Both the position numbers and the translations under genes were made by a program. From NCBI GenBank assembly GCA_963794745.1, contig CAWCEZ010000009.1, positions 410,013 through 474,012 of the forward strand: a stretch of DNA of 64,000 nt, in the 5' to 3' direction. The DNA comes from Fen-671 sp963794745 (GTDB lineage: Bacteria; Actinomycetota; Acidimicrobiia; Acidimicrobiales; Palsa-688). Under the pieces are notes generated by a model, which saw only the letters and a list, made by a program, of their open reading frames with translations, searched no databases and was not told the origin of the DNA. Below, piece after piece: positions 24,500 to 32,601 of this stretch (positions are counted from its first letter, which is position 1; each line of letters starts with the position of its first letter).

Positions 24500-25365
24500 G
24501 TGGGAGTGGGCGTGCGGCGCGGATTTCTGGCAATTGGTACGTCAATTTCGGCGTTGCTCTTGGCGACCGGTTTGGCAGCGACGGCGATAGCTCAGCCGAC
24601 GACCACTACAACGACACCAAGTACGACCACGACAACGGCTCCATCGTCGACCACCACAACGGCTCCGCCGTCAACCACGTCCACGGGCCAACCACGACGA
24701 CCGGTCCCACGACGACGACCACTAGCGCGCCAACAAACCCGACACTGCTTCTCGATACCGCAATTGCCGCGTTCCAGCTCCAGCGAGGCGCCCAGTGGAC
24801 GCTTAATTGGTCCCTCCTCGGCAAATCGGAGTCAGAGGTAGCACACGTCGGGCAGGCGGACGGCACGGAAACCCAGACACTCAATGCCGGCGGCCCGGCC
24901 GAGCATCTCAGCCTCGACCTGGATGGCAAGCTGTACGTCGAGGGCAATACAGCTGGGCTTGAGACCCTTTTAGGATTCAAGACCGCGCCGGCCAAGGCAG
25001 AAACCGGCCATTGGCTCGGGGTGCCTAAAACTGCGGCCGTGTTCACCACTTGGGCGGCTGGCCTCACCGTCGGCTCGGCGGCGTACATGCTGGATATCCT
25101 CGGCAGCAAGGCGGTGCTTGGGGCCACCACGACGATCGATGGCCAGGCCGTCATCCCGATCAGCCAATCGACCAAGTCGGAAGGCCTGACCATCAACCAG
25201 ACCGACTATCTGAAGGCCTCCGGTCCGCCTCTGCCCGTCGAGGTCGTCGAAAATGTCGATGGTCTCGTGGTTAGGGTCATCTATGGCGCATGGGGTAAAC
25301 CACCGCACGCGGTAATACACAAAGCTGCGGTGCCTTTCCTCAAGAGTTGGCTCGGTAAGTCTTAA
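24500..25365 (+). pseudogene. secreted protein with Thr-rich linker, one frame disruption
   Basis: The first frame gives a signal peptide (FLAIGTSISALLLATGLAATAIA) and a Thr/Ser/Pro linker. The reading frame then moves by -1 at the GGG run 24685-24687. The second frame continues the Thr run and a domain of about 210 residues (AAFQLQRGAQWTLNWSLLG to PFLKSWLGKS). The domain has the alternating pattern of LppX/LprG-type lipid-carrying folds, but I am unsure of this. No lipobox Cys or LPXTG motif is present. The GTG at 24500 has AGGAGG upstream. Joined length is about 288 residues. One lost G explains the break. Confidence 0.7.
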
Positions 25366-25368
25366 GCG

Positions 25369-25710
25369 CTAAGCGCTGGCCGCTTCGGCCAATGCTTGGA
25401 AATTCTCGTGCAGCCTCGGTTCGCCGAGGCGCTCGCGCTCGTGTTCGGCTGCGACCCTCACACGCTCCCATGCCCCGGCGGCCCACCACAGGTCGAGGAC
25501 CAGGTCCTTGTTGAGGACGTTCTGCTTCACTAGCGTCCCAACAACTTCTCCGAATTCCAGTACCTTTCGCACGGCAACATCGTTCGTGGACACGCTGGAC
25601 GGGTCGAAAACATCCGACAGCAACGTATGCACTGCGTCGCTGAGGCCGAGGTCGGTCCCCCAGCGAACTAGCTGCACGACCAAGGCCGCATCATCGTATG
25701 TAGCTACCAT
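25369..25710 (-). CDS. small hypothetical protein
   Basis: A 113-residue acidic, helical protein (MVATYDDAALVVQLVRWGTD, then WWAAGAWERVRVAAEHERERLG). No signal peptide or membrane helix. AAGGAGG lies five bases before the ATG at 25710, a strong ribosome site that supports it as real. It converges on the secreted protein gene with only three bases between the stops. I do not recognise the family; the pattern recalls small actinobacterial DUF4760-like helical proteins, but this is weak. Confidence 0.6.
   Translation of the reverse strand: MVATYDDAALVVQLVRWGTDLGLSDAVHTLLSDVFDPSSVSTNDVAVRKVLEFGEVVGTLVKQNVLNKDLVLDLWWAAGAWERVRVAAEHERERLGEPRLHENFQALAEAASA
25377..25391. terminator. short hairpin between convergent genes
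   Basis: TGGCC-GCTTC-GGCCA lies just inside the end of the leftward gene, 12 bases after the stop of the rightward one. It could slow polymerase in both directions. There is no U tract. Confidence 0.3.
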
Positions 25711-25897
25711 CTAACCTCCTTATAAGACGCCGGTCAGGCGCTACGACGACCCTACCGCGGCCGCGAACTTCGCAGCGGAGGTACCTCCAGGTTGCCTATC
25801 CCTCAGCTATGCTGGGATTGGCTGTGCCGAGCATTGGGAAGCCGCGGCCGCCGTAACCAAGGGAAAGCGGCAGTCACCAATTTCAAGGAGGTCCTCG

Positions 25898-26365
25898 ATG
25901 GGGAAGTCGGCAGTGCGGTTGAGGTGCTTCGCAGTACTAGCCACTACTGCGGCTGTTTTCGGCCTGGGCGTGCAGGCGGCGTCGGCGTCGGTTACCTCCA
26001 AGCAGCTTTCTGAATGGAAAAGCATCGACGGGACATTTGCCAAAGCAGATACGACGTGGAGCGCCTTCCTTACAAGCATGACGGGCAAAACGCCCGCATC
26101 AAAGCTGTCCAAGGCGTGCCTGGCGTTCGTCCCAGCCGTAAACAAGTTCGACACGGCGATAAAGGGGATCGGGTTCACCGGTAAGACCAGCACGGACATT
26201 GCGTCCCTAATCAAGGTGAACGAGAAGTTGGTCCCAATCTTGAGCCATGTAACGAGTATCCAATCGTTTGGTTCCAAGTTTTCTGCTTTAGAGCCGCAGT
26301 ACATGGCCCTTCAGGCCGCATTGAGCAAAGACCTGGGGATCGAAGAAGCCGAGATCCAGGTCTGA
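25898..26365 (+). CDS. secreted small helical protein
   Basis: A 155-residue exported protein. The signal peptide (RLRCFAVLATTAAVFGLGVQAASA) ends near ASA-S. The mature 125 residues are mostly helical with a single Cys and no known domain (SVTSKQLSEWKSIDGTFAKA). AAGGAGG precedes the ATG at 25898. It overlaps the next gene by one base (TGATG), so both are probably made together and may act together at the cell surface. No homologue is recognised. Confidence 0.7.
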   Translation: MGKSAVRLRCFAVLATTAAVFGLGVQAASASVTSKQLSEWKSIDGTFAKADTTWSAFLTSMTGKTPASKLSKACLAFVPAVNKFDTAIKGIGFTGKTSTDIASLIKVNEKLVPILSHVTSIQSFGSKFSALEPQYMALQAALSKDLGIEEAEIQV

Positions 26366-27039
26366 TGGGCTGGGCACGCATAGCCAGTCGTTTGTTGACA
26401 GTTGGCGGCGTGATCGCCGCAACGGCGTTCGCGATCACACCCTCTATTGCTGAAGCCGGCTCGCCGCCCGTGGCGGGGCCGTGCCATGCCTGCGGGCGGA
26501 ACCTGATCGCCAACCCAGGAGCAGACGCGGGCAAAGGTGCCGATGCCGATGTAATCGTAAAGGTGCCCGATTGGAAGCCCACTGGTGCCTTCACAGCGGC
26601 GCAGTATGCCTGGGGCGCTGACCTGTCAGCCACGACACCTGGTCCGACGAAGCGCGGGAAAAACTATTTCTATGGCGGTCCTTCGGCGTCCGTCTCCACC
26701 GGTACCCAGGTGGTCAAAGTCGGCACAGGAGGGATTTCGGCCGGGAGGGTGAGCTATGTGCTGTCGGCTTGGCTCGGCGGTTACAGCGACCAACCCGACA
26801 ATGCCCGTCTGATCGTGACCTTCGAGAGCTCAGCCGGCACGGCTCTCAAAACGACAACGATCGGGCCGGTGACGGTCGGCCAACGCCACGACGTTTCGGG
26901 CTTGTTCTTGCGCCAGGGAACTGGCAAGGTCCCTGCGGGGACCGAGCAGATCAAGGTCGAGCTCGTAATGATGTTGTTGGAGGGCGGCGATAACGACGGG
27001 CTCGCCGACAACCTCTCGCTTGTCTTGTCCTACAAGTAA
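26365..27039 (+). CDS. secreted carbohydrate-binding-like (jelly-roll) protein
   Basis: A 224-residue exported protein. After the signal peptide (to about 30) comes CHACGRNLIANPGADAG, then VPDWKPTGAFTAAQYAWG, PGPTKRGKNYFYGGPSAS and VSYVLSAWLGG. This order (NLIxNPGAxxG, VPxW, PxPxxRGxxxFxGGPS) is a recurring beta-sandwich domain of secreted actinobacterial proteins, similar to carbohydrate-binding modules. The sugar is unknown. It is joined to the previous gene by a one-base overlap. No wall anchor is seen. Confidence 0.7.
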   Translation: MGWARIASRLLTVGGVIAATAFAITPSIAEAGSPPVAGPCHACGRNLIANPGADAGKGADADVIVKVPDWKPTGAFTAAQYAWGADLSATTPGPTKRGKNYFYGGPSASVSTGTQVVKVGTGGISAGRVSYVLSAWLGGYSDQPDNARLIVTFESSAGTALKTTTIGPVTVGQRHDVSGLFLRQGTGKVPAGTEQIKVELVMMLLEGGDNDGLADNLSLVLSYK

Positions 27040-27059
27040 CTAGCCGGCACCCTTTGCCC

Positions 27060-27768
27060 ATGCACGGGCCGATCGGGCCGATCGAGGAGATCGAGGACGG
27101 CGAAGTCCTTTGGCGCTTCGATACCGCCTTCCTGCGCTCCAAATGGACGTGCATTTGGGGTCGCGGCTGCCTTGGCATCCTGCCTCAGCCTTCGCCCGAG
27201 CTCGGCCAGGGGTGTTGTTCTGTAGGCGCCGAATTTGAAGACGAGGACGAAGCCCGCATGATCGGCGCGCTAGGCGCCACGCTCGACCCGGAGCGCTTCG
27301 AGTACCACGCGCGAAGCGCAAGCCGCCGGCGTTTACAGCGACTCGAGCCGCACGAGCACGAGAGTCGTCGATGGCGCGTGCATTTTCCTCAACCGGCCCG
27401 GTTTCAGCGGTGGTGCCGGTTGCGCATTGCACCTCGCTGCGCTCGACGCCGGCGAGCGGCCGCAGGACTGGAAACCCGCGGTCTGTTGGCAGCTGCCCAT
27501 CAAGGTCGATTGGGAGGTCGTCGACGGTGGTACCGAGGTGGCGACCGTTCGGCGTTGGACGCGCGCCGACTGGGGGGCGGAGGGGGCCACGATGGCGTGG
27601 TGCTGCACGGAAGGGGACCGGGCCTACGTCGGCGAGCGCCCAGTCATCGAATCCCTCGCGGAGGAGTTGGAGGGGACCGTCGGCACCGAGGTGTTCGTCG
27701 AGCTCCGCCGGCGCCTTGGCTCTGAGGGCACCGGCGGCTCCACCCCGGGGGTACCTGAGCCCAGCTAG
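27060..27768 (+). pseudogene. Cys-rich conserved protein (DUF3109-like), one frame disruption
   Basis: The first frame (from ATG 27060, or TTG 27054) reads HGPIGPIEEIEDGEVLWRFDT, with KWTCIWGRGCLGI and an acidic stretch. The second frame, starting near 27305, reads AGVYSDSSRTSTRVVDGACIF, then GGAGCALHLAALDAGERPQDW, KPAVCWQLPIKVDWEVVDGG and ends at 27768. The joined product is about 235 residues with Cys/His clusters typical of DUF3109-like actinobacterial proteins, which may bind metal. The family call is only moderately sure. One extra base near GCGCG explains the break. Confidence 0.6.
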
Positions 27769-27839
27769 GCGACCTCGGGCAGGGAGCGGCGGGTCGCCGA
27801 GCCTAAGATCGCGGGTACCAAACAGAGGAGCCCCGGCAA

Positions 27840-27941
27840 GTGGACAAAAACGCTCACACCAGGTCTGGCCTGCCCGACTCCGAGAGTTTGCACGAATGCA
27901 GTAACTTTCTTTGTTATGTCTTCCAGGTGAACGTCGGGTGA
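27840..27941 (+). CDS. candidate 33-residue peptide gene
   Basis: GTG at 27840 opens a 33-codon frame with two cysteines near the end (LHECSNFLCYVFQVNVG). GAGGAG lies nine bases upstream and TAAGAT some 27 bases upstream of it. It sits alone in the 246-base gap before the PAP2 gene. The 3' half is AT-richer than its surroundings. No family is recognised; it could be a leader or a small secreted or modified peptide. The evidence is only the ribosome site and the frame. Confidence 0.3.
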   Translation: MDKNAHTRSGLPDSESLHECSNFLCYVFQVNVG

Positions 27942-28014
27942 AGTAGTACGGGCCGTCCCTTAGGCGGCTACTGCGACCTCCTACAGTGACTGTTGGAACG
28001 CAAGGAGTATTTGG

Positions 28015-28947
28015 GTGTCGGTCGGTTCAATGATTGAAGTCAAGCCGAGCAGCGTAGAGGAACCGCCGTCGTTGGTCGTCGTGCCATCCGCGGAAAAACC
28101 GAAGCGGAGCCGCCTGACCGTGGAGCTCGGGTGGCTACTTTTTCTCGTCTTCATTTACGACTGGCTCCAGGACCTGGCTCCTCTCCGGCGCAATCTGGCT
28201 TTCGTGAACGCACGAGCGCTGTTGTCTTTCGAGAAAAACGTCGGGCTTGACCCTGAGCGAGTCCTGGACCACTGGCTTGCCCATCAGAACGTCTTGGCGT
28301 TCATAGTCTCGAGCTTCTACTCGAACGGGATTTTCGTGGTCACCTTCGGTTTCGCTGCGGTCCTGTGGTGGAGCCGTCCCGACCTTTACCGGCCACTGCG
28401 CAACGACCTGGTGCTGACCAACCTCATCGGCTTCGCAGTGTTCTGGGCGTTCCCGGTGGCACCGCCGCGGATGTTGTCGGGCTACATCGACGTTGTCTCG
28501 AAGTCGGGAGGCCTGGGATCTTGGCACGGCTCGCTGATCAAGCATGCCGACCAGTTGGCGGCGATGCCCTCCATGCACATTGGCTACGCGGTCTGGTGCT
28601 CACTGGTGGCGTGGCGGCTCGCTCGGAAGCATTCGGCCAAGGTCGCCGCCATTGTGTTCGGCATCGGGTACCCGCTACTCACCGCGCTCGTCGTGATGGC
28701 CACGGGCAACCACTACCTTCTGGACGTCCTGGCTGGCGCAGCCTGTTGCGCCATCGCCGTGTTTGCCATCGAAGTGGCCCCGCGCTTGCTGCGGCGCCTC
28801 GTGGTCGGGAGCGCATCCGGGTGGACGACGCCGTTCCAGCAAGCGGCGTTCCAGCAAGCGGCGTTCCAGCAGATGGAAGCTCAGAGACAGGCAGGGACGA
28901 GGCCGTCGATCGGGGCCTCAAGACCGAGCGGGACGCCGCTCCCCTGA
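28015..28947 (+). CDS. PAP2-superfamily membrane phosphatase/phosphotransferase
   Basis: A 310-residue integral membrane protein with about six helices. The PAP2 catalytic motifs are AAMPSMHIGYAVW and VVMATGNHYLLDVLAG, and the first motif region (KRSRLTVELGW to NLAFVNARALLSFEKNVGLD) matches the actinobacterial group related to inositolphosphotransferases. Likely substrates are polyprenyl or phosphatidyl phosphates in the envelope. The GTG start at 28015 has AAGGAG at 11 bases. The cytoplasmic tail holds two to three FQQAA repeats. It overlaps the next gene by 30 bases, tail to tail. Confidence 0.88.
   Translation: MSVGSMIEVKPSSVEEPPSLVVVPSAEKPKRSRLTVELGWLLFLVFIYDWLQDLAPLRRNLAFVNARALLSFEKNVGLDPERVLDHWLAHQNVLAFIVSSFYSNGIFVVTFGFAAVLWWSRPDLYRPLRNDLVLTNLIGFAVFWAFPVAPPRMLSGYIDVVSKSGGLGSWHGSLIKHADQLAAMPSMHIGYAVWCSLVAWRLARKHSAKVAAIVFGIGYPLLTALVVMATGNHYLLDVLAGAACCAIAVFAIEVAPRLLRRLVVGSASGWTTPFQQAAFQQAAFQQMEAQRQAGTRPSIGASRPSGTPLP
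28834..28872 (+). repeat. 15-bp direct repeats coding FQQAA
   Basis: Two full 15-base units (28834-28848, 28849-28863) and a partial third encode FQQAA in the C-terminal tail of the PAP2 protein. They are nearly identical, a sign of recent slippage. Confidence 0.8.
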
Positions 28948-30357
28948 ACCTGGGCCTGAGCCTGGGCCACCTGTCACGGGTAGCCCGGCGGCTTCCCATG
29001 CCGCGTAGCCGCCCAGCAGGTCCGACACGTCCTTGAACCCGGCTTCTCGCAAGACGCTCGCTGCAACCTGAGAGCGGGAACCACTTGCGCAGTAGACGAC
29101 AACTGGCGCGCCGCGGTCCAAGTCTGCGAGCGATCCGGTAAGGGTCGCGAGAGGGATCTCACGAGCGCCGACGATGGCGCCTTGTGCTGACTCGGCCGGG
29201 TTGCGCACGTCGACCAGTTGGATGTCGTCCGGGCCACAGGCCTGAAGCTCGGCGAGATGCTCGACCGTCAGGCGAGAGCTCGTCTCGTGGAGCTCCGGCC
29301 GCGCTGCGAGAACGCCGGTTGGGGCATCTAGTTGGCCGACCACACGGTCAAGCCCGACTCGGGCAAGCCGGACCTTGGTTTCTAGAGCGCTGGCTGGGTC
29401 GCCGACCAAGACGATCTCGCGAGTGGGCGAGAGCACGTCGCCCGCCCACTCGGCGAAGCGCCCCTGCAGGGCGATGTTGACGGCTCCCCGGAGGTGGCCG
29501 GCGGCGAAGTCAGCTGTCTCGCGTGAATCGACCAATACCGCGCCGCCCTCGGCGAGGGCGAGCACCTCGTCGGCCCGGAGCATCCGAGGAGGGCTGTTGT
29601 CCAGGAGCGCATGAAGCTCCCGGTTGCGTTGCGCGTCGAACTCGAAATACTGCGGCCGGGCCGGTTGGTCCTCGAGGACCACTCTGACGAAGGTGTCCTC
29701 GTCCATCGGCCGCAAGGCATAGTTGGTGCGTCGTTGCTCGCCGAGGGTCGAACTGGTCTCGTTGGACAGGTGCTTGCCACACGACGAGCCGGCACCATGC
29801 GCTGGGAAGACGCGCGTTTCGTCTGGTAGCGCAAGGAGCTTGTCATGAAGGGAGTGGTAGAGGCGGCGAGCCAAAACGTCGGCCGAAAGATCGCTCCCGC
29901 CCGAGGCGAGAAGATCTGGGCGGCCCACGTCACCGACGAACAATGTGTCACCCGTCAGGACACCGAACGGGACCTCGGCACCGGGGTGTTCGTAGACAAG
30001 GATGCAGATCGACTCTGGGGTATGCCCCGGCGTGGCGAGGATCTCGAGGGTGACCTCGCCAAGCGACAAACGTTGCCCATCCGCCAAGGGCTCGACCGGG
30101 AAGCCGACATCGGCACCAGCACCATAGGAGATGACCGCCCCCGTCCGAGCCGCGAGCTCCAGATGACCACCGACGAAGTCGGCGTGGACGTGCGTCTCGA
30201 TGACTCGTTCGACGGTCAGCCCCTCCGCCTTTGCCTCCTCGAGATAGATGTCGACGTCGCGGCGCGGGTCTATGACCACGGCTCGACCGGTCGTCTCATC
30301 GCCCACCAGGTATGACGCGTGGGACAGGCAACCGAGGTAGTGCTGCGTCAGGATCAT
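28918..30357 (-). CDS. metallo-beta-lactamase fold hydrolase with two rhodanese domains
   Basis: A 479-residue sulfur-metabolism enzyme. The N-terminal metallo-beta-lactamase domain (1-240) has THVHADFVGGH and further iron ligands in TPGHTPES and TGDTLFVGDVGR. Two rhodanese domains follow (about 255-350 and 365-465). The first has EIVLVGDP where the catalytic Cys loop would be, so it is inactive; the second has VVYCASGSRSQVAAS with the active Cys. The order is that of persulfide-dioxygenase-rhodanese proteins, which oxidise glutathione or bacillithiol/mycothiol persulfide to sulfite and transfer sulfane sulfur. The ATG at 30357 precedes MILTQHYLGCLSHASYLVGD, typical for the group. Confidence 0.9.
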   Translation of the reverse strand: MILTQHYLGCLSHASYLVGDETTGRAVVIDPRRDVDIYLEEAKAEGLTVERVIETHVHADFVGGHLELAARTGAVISYGAGADVGFPVEPLADGQRLSLGEVTLEILATPGHTPESICILVYEHPGAEVPFGVLTGDTLFVGDVGRPDLLASGGSDLSADVLARRLYHSLHDKLLALPDETRVFPAHGAGSSCGKHLSNETSSTLGEQRRTNYALRPMDEDTFVRVVLEDQPARPQYFEFDAQRNRELHALLDNSPPRMLRADEVLALAEGGAVLVDSRETADFAAGHLRGAVNIALQGRFAEWAGDVLSPTREIVLVGDPASALETKVRLARVGLDRVVGQLDAPTGVLAARPELHETSSRLTVEHLAELQACGPDDIQLVDVRNPAESAQGAIVGAREIPLATLTGSLADLDRGAPVVVYCASGSRSQVAASVLREAGFKDVSDLLGGYAAWEAAGLPVTGGPGSGPGSGERRPARS

Positions 30358-30393
30358 GGCATCGTGCGTCCTCGACGAGGCTCCGCCTGCCGC

Positions 30394-31050
30394 CTAGCTG
30401 GGTTGGGGCACGATCCGGATATAAGGCTTGGGCTCCTCCCAGGTACCGAACAACTCTTTGGCCTGCTCGTTGTTCACTGAGCCCGCAATGATCACGTTGT
30501 CACCGGGCTTCCAGTTGACCGGTGTCGAGACCTTGTGCTTGGCGGTCAGTTGGAGCGAGTCGATCACCCTGAGCACCTCGTCGAAGTTGCGGCCGGTGGT
30601 CATCGGGTAGACGAGGATCAGCTTGATCTTCTTGTCGGGGCCGATGACGAAGACGTTACGGACGGTCTGGTTATCAGCAGCCGTGCGGTCTGCGGGGTCC
30701 CCGCTCACGTTCGATCCCAGCATCCCATAGGCCTTGGAGACCGCGAAGTCCGCGTCCCCGATGATCGGGTAGTTGGGCGCCGTCCCCTGGGTCTCTTCGA
30801 TGTCCGCCGCCCACCCGGCGTGCTTGGCTATCGGGTCGACGGAAAGGCCGATCACCTTCACGCCGCGGCGGTCGAACTCCGGCTTGATCTTGGCCATGTA
30901 ACCCAGCTCAGTGGTGCAGACGGGTGTGAAGTTTTTCGGGTGCGAGAACAGCACTGCCCACGAGTCCCCGATCCAGTCGTGGAACTTGATGTTCCCCTCG
31001 GTCGTTTCTGCCTCGAAGTCCGGTGCGGTTTCGCCAATCGATAGGCCCAT
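30394..31050 (-). CDS. 1-Cys peroxiredoxin (Prx6 type)
   Basis: A 218-residue thiol peroxidase. The peroxidatic Cys45 is in FTPVCTTELG; LSVDPIAKHAGWAADIEE and the long C-terminal region YPMTTGRNFDEVLRVIDSLQLT fit the Prx6 group. It reduces H2O2 and organic peroxides. AGGAG seven bases before the ATG at 31050 decides the start; upstream in-frame ATGs lack this. It follows the direction of, and is 36 bases away from, the persulfide enzyme, so an oxidant/sulfur-stress operon is plausible. It diverges from the DUF2237 gene. Confidence 0.93.
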   Translation of the reverse strand: MGLSIGETAPDFEAETTEGNIKFHDWIGDSWAVLFSHPKNFTPVCTTELGYMAKIKPEFDRRGVKVIGLSVDPIAKHAGWAADIEETQGTAPNYPIIGDADFAVSKAYGMLGSNVSGDPADRTAADNQTVRNVFVIGPDKKIKLILVYPMTTGRNFDEVLRVIDSLQLTAKHKVSTPVNWKPGDNVIIAGSVNNEQAKELFGTWEEPKPYIRIVPQPS

Positions 31051-31254
31051 TGTGGTGCTCCTGTTCATGTCGCTGTCCTGTCGTCCGGCATGCGACGGGT
31101 TCCGGACGAACCTCAGATCGCTCATGATCCTACCGTCGCTTCCTTGGCTAGATCCGCTAGTTGACCGATAGGTTTGGTAGATTTGTGGGAATGGGGAGCG
31201 TCGCCGCTCGGCCCTTCTCCGCGGGCCCTCCCGGGCCGGCGCCGGCCTGATAGG

Positions 31255-31260
31255 TACTGT
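31255..31260 (+). promoter_or_regulatory. -10-like TACTGT before the leaderless DUF2237 gene
   Basis: TACTGT ends five bases before the ATG at 31266, the same geometry as several other starts in this window. Confidence 0.4.
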
Positions 31261-31265
31261 TGACC

Positions 31266-31658
31266 ATGTCACAGCGCAATGTGCTCGGCGGCGAGCTACA
31301 GGCTTGCGGGAGCCAGCCCCTCACAGGCTTCTACCGCGACGGCTGCTGCACGAGCGGGCCGGAGGACCGTGGTTCGCACACGATCTGTGCCGTCGTTACG
31401 GCGGAGTTCCTCGAGCACCAACGCCGGACCGGCAACGACCTGGTCACCCCGGCGCCGCACTACGGTTTCCCGGGGCTCGTCCCCGGCGACCGCTGGTGTG
31501 TGACCGCCGTCAATTGGCTGCGCGCCTACAACGACGGAGCGGCTTGCTTTGTCGTGCTCAGCTCGACGAACGAGCTGGCTCTCGAGATTGTGCCGCGAGC
31601 CGCTCTCGAAGAGCACGCTGTCGACGTGCCGTCAAGCCTGGACGGCCTCGAGGGCTAA
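31266..31658 (+). CDS. DUF2237-family protein
   Basis: A 130-residue cytosolic protein: MSQRNVLGGELQACGSQPLTGFYRDGCC, then TICAVVTAEFLEHQR, PGLVPGDRWCVTAVNWLRAYND, and LEIVPRAALEEHAVD. This is the DUF2237 pattern, a conserved family of unknown function with invariant Gly-Phe-Tyr-Arg-Asp-Gly-Cys-Cys. I choose ATG 31266 over the TTG six bases upstream because the -10-like hexamer sits five bases before it and homologues begin near MSQRNVLGG. It diverges from the peroxiredoxin gene. Confidence 0.9.
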   Translation: MSQRNVLGGELQACGSQPLTGFYRDGCCTSGPEDRGSHTICAVVTAEFLEHQRRTGNDLVTPAPHYGFPGLVPGDRWCVTAVNWLRAYNDGAACFVVLSSTNELALEIVPRAALEEHAVDVPSSLDGLEG

Positions 31659-31793
31659 GGGATCTAACCGCACTTAGCGACGCGCGCATTACCAGTTTGG
31701 CGGGGCCCGGGTGCTAATCTCACTTCCCCAATAGCTGCTTGACGGGAGCGAGTTGCAGGTTCCCGCCGGGGCGCGCGCGAGAGGACAGGTTAA

Positions 31794-32537
31794 ATGCGAG
31801 TTGCAGGGCCCATAAGCAATTACCGCGGCCACAAGGTCGTTGCCGTGCTCGGCACCATGGTCCTTTCGGTGGTGCTTTGCGCCATTTCCGACGTACCGAC
31901 CAGTTTCGCTCAGCCCGCGAAGCCCGTGAGCGCCGCGAAAATGGCCCGTTTACCCGACGGCTCGAGCTCAGCATCGAAACTGAAGGGGATCGAGGCTGCC
32001 GCGGCGGCAGAGTCCAAGGCGACGTTCAGCATTACCTATACATCGACGGGATCGGGCAGCCCAACCCAGTTCACCATCGAGCAGAAACTCCCAGACCAGC
32101 TGTTCAAGTCGAGCTCGGGCGAGGCGGTCTTCAATGGCAAGAAGGCTTATTACTGCTCGACGAGCGGGAAAAGCACGACGTGCGTTTCTTACGGCACCAT
32201 CAGCTCGAGCCCTCTCGAAGGCCTTGTCGATGTTTACAGTGCTGGCACCTACATTACGGTTATGCAGAGCTGGCAGACGATCCTTGCTTACAACATTGCA
32301 GGCGTCCATATTTCGTTCACGGGTGGGACCTTTGCAGGGCAAGCCTCCCAATGCGTTAGCTGGAGCTACCAAGGGTCCAACGCCAAGTACTGCGTGACCG
32401 ACAAGGGGATCCTGGCCTATGTGGGCGGCGGCAGCAAGGGTTCGAACTCCAACTTCGAGCTCACGAGGTATTCGTCGAACGTTAATAGCTCTGACTTCAA
32501 CCTCCCCAAGGGCGCGAAAATGGCCCCCTCTCTTTGA
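31794..32537 (+). CDS. secreted protein, unknown function
   Basis: A 247-residue exported protein. The signal segment VVAVLGTMVLSVVLCAISDV ends near SFA-Q. The mature part is Ser/Gly/Lys-rich with paired cysteines (YYCSTSGKSTTCVSY, SQCVSW, KYCVTDKG), which suggests two disulfides in a beta-rich fold, similar in outline to lipoprotein-like carriers. No lipobox. GAGAGGAC lies six bases before the ATG at 31794. A strong hairpin follows the stop, so it is probably a single-gene unit. The family is not recognised. Confidence 0.7.
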   Translation: MRVAGPISNYRGHKVVAVLGTMVLSVVLCAISDVPTSFAQPAKPVSAAKMARLPDGSSSASKLKGIEAAAAAESKATFSITYTSTGSGSPTQFTIEQKLPDQLFKSSSGEAVFNGKKAYYCSTSGKSTTCVSYGTISSSPLEGLVDVYSAGTYITVMQSWQTILAYNIAGVHISFTGGTFAGQASQCVSWSYQGSNAKYCVTDKGILAYVGGGSKGSNSNFELTRYSSNVNSSDFNLPKGAKMAPSL

Positions 32538-32539
32538 GC

Positions 32540-32563
32540 CGGGCCGTCAGCCACTCTGAGCGG
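32540..32563 (+). terminator. hairpin terminator after the secreted protein gene
   Basis: GGCCG-TCAG pairs with CTGA-G-CGGCC across a five-base loop, one bulged G, beginning three bases after the stop. No U run follows, as is usual in high-GC actinobacteria. Confidence 0.5.
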
Positions 32564-32601
32564 CCGGGTTAACGCTCGGCAGAATTGGGTAGGTGGCTGG
32601 T

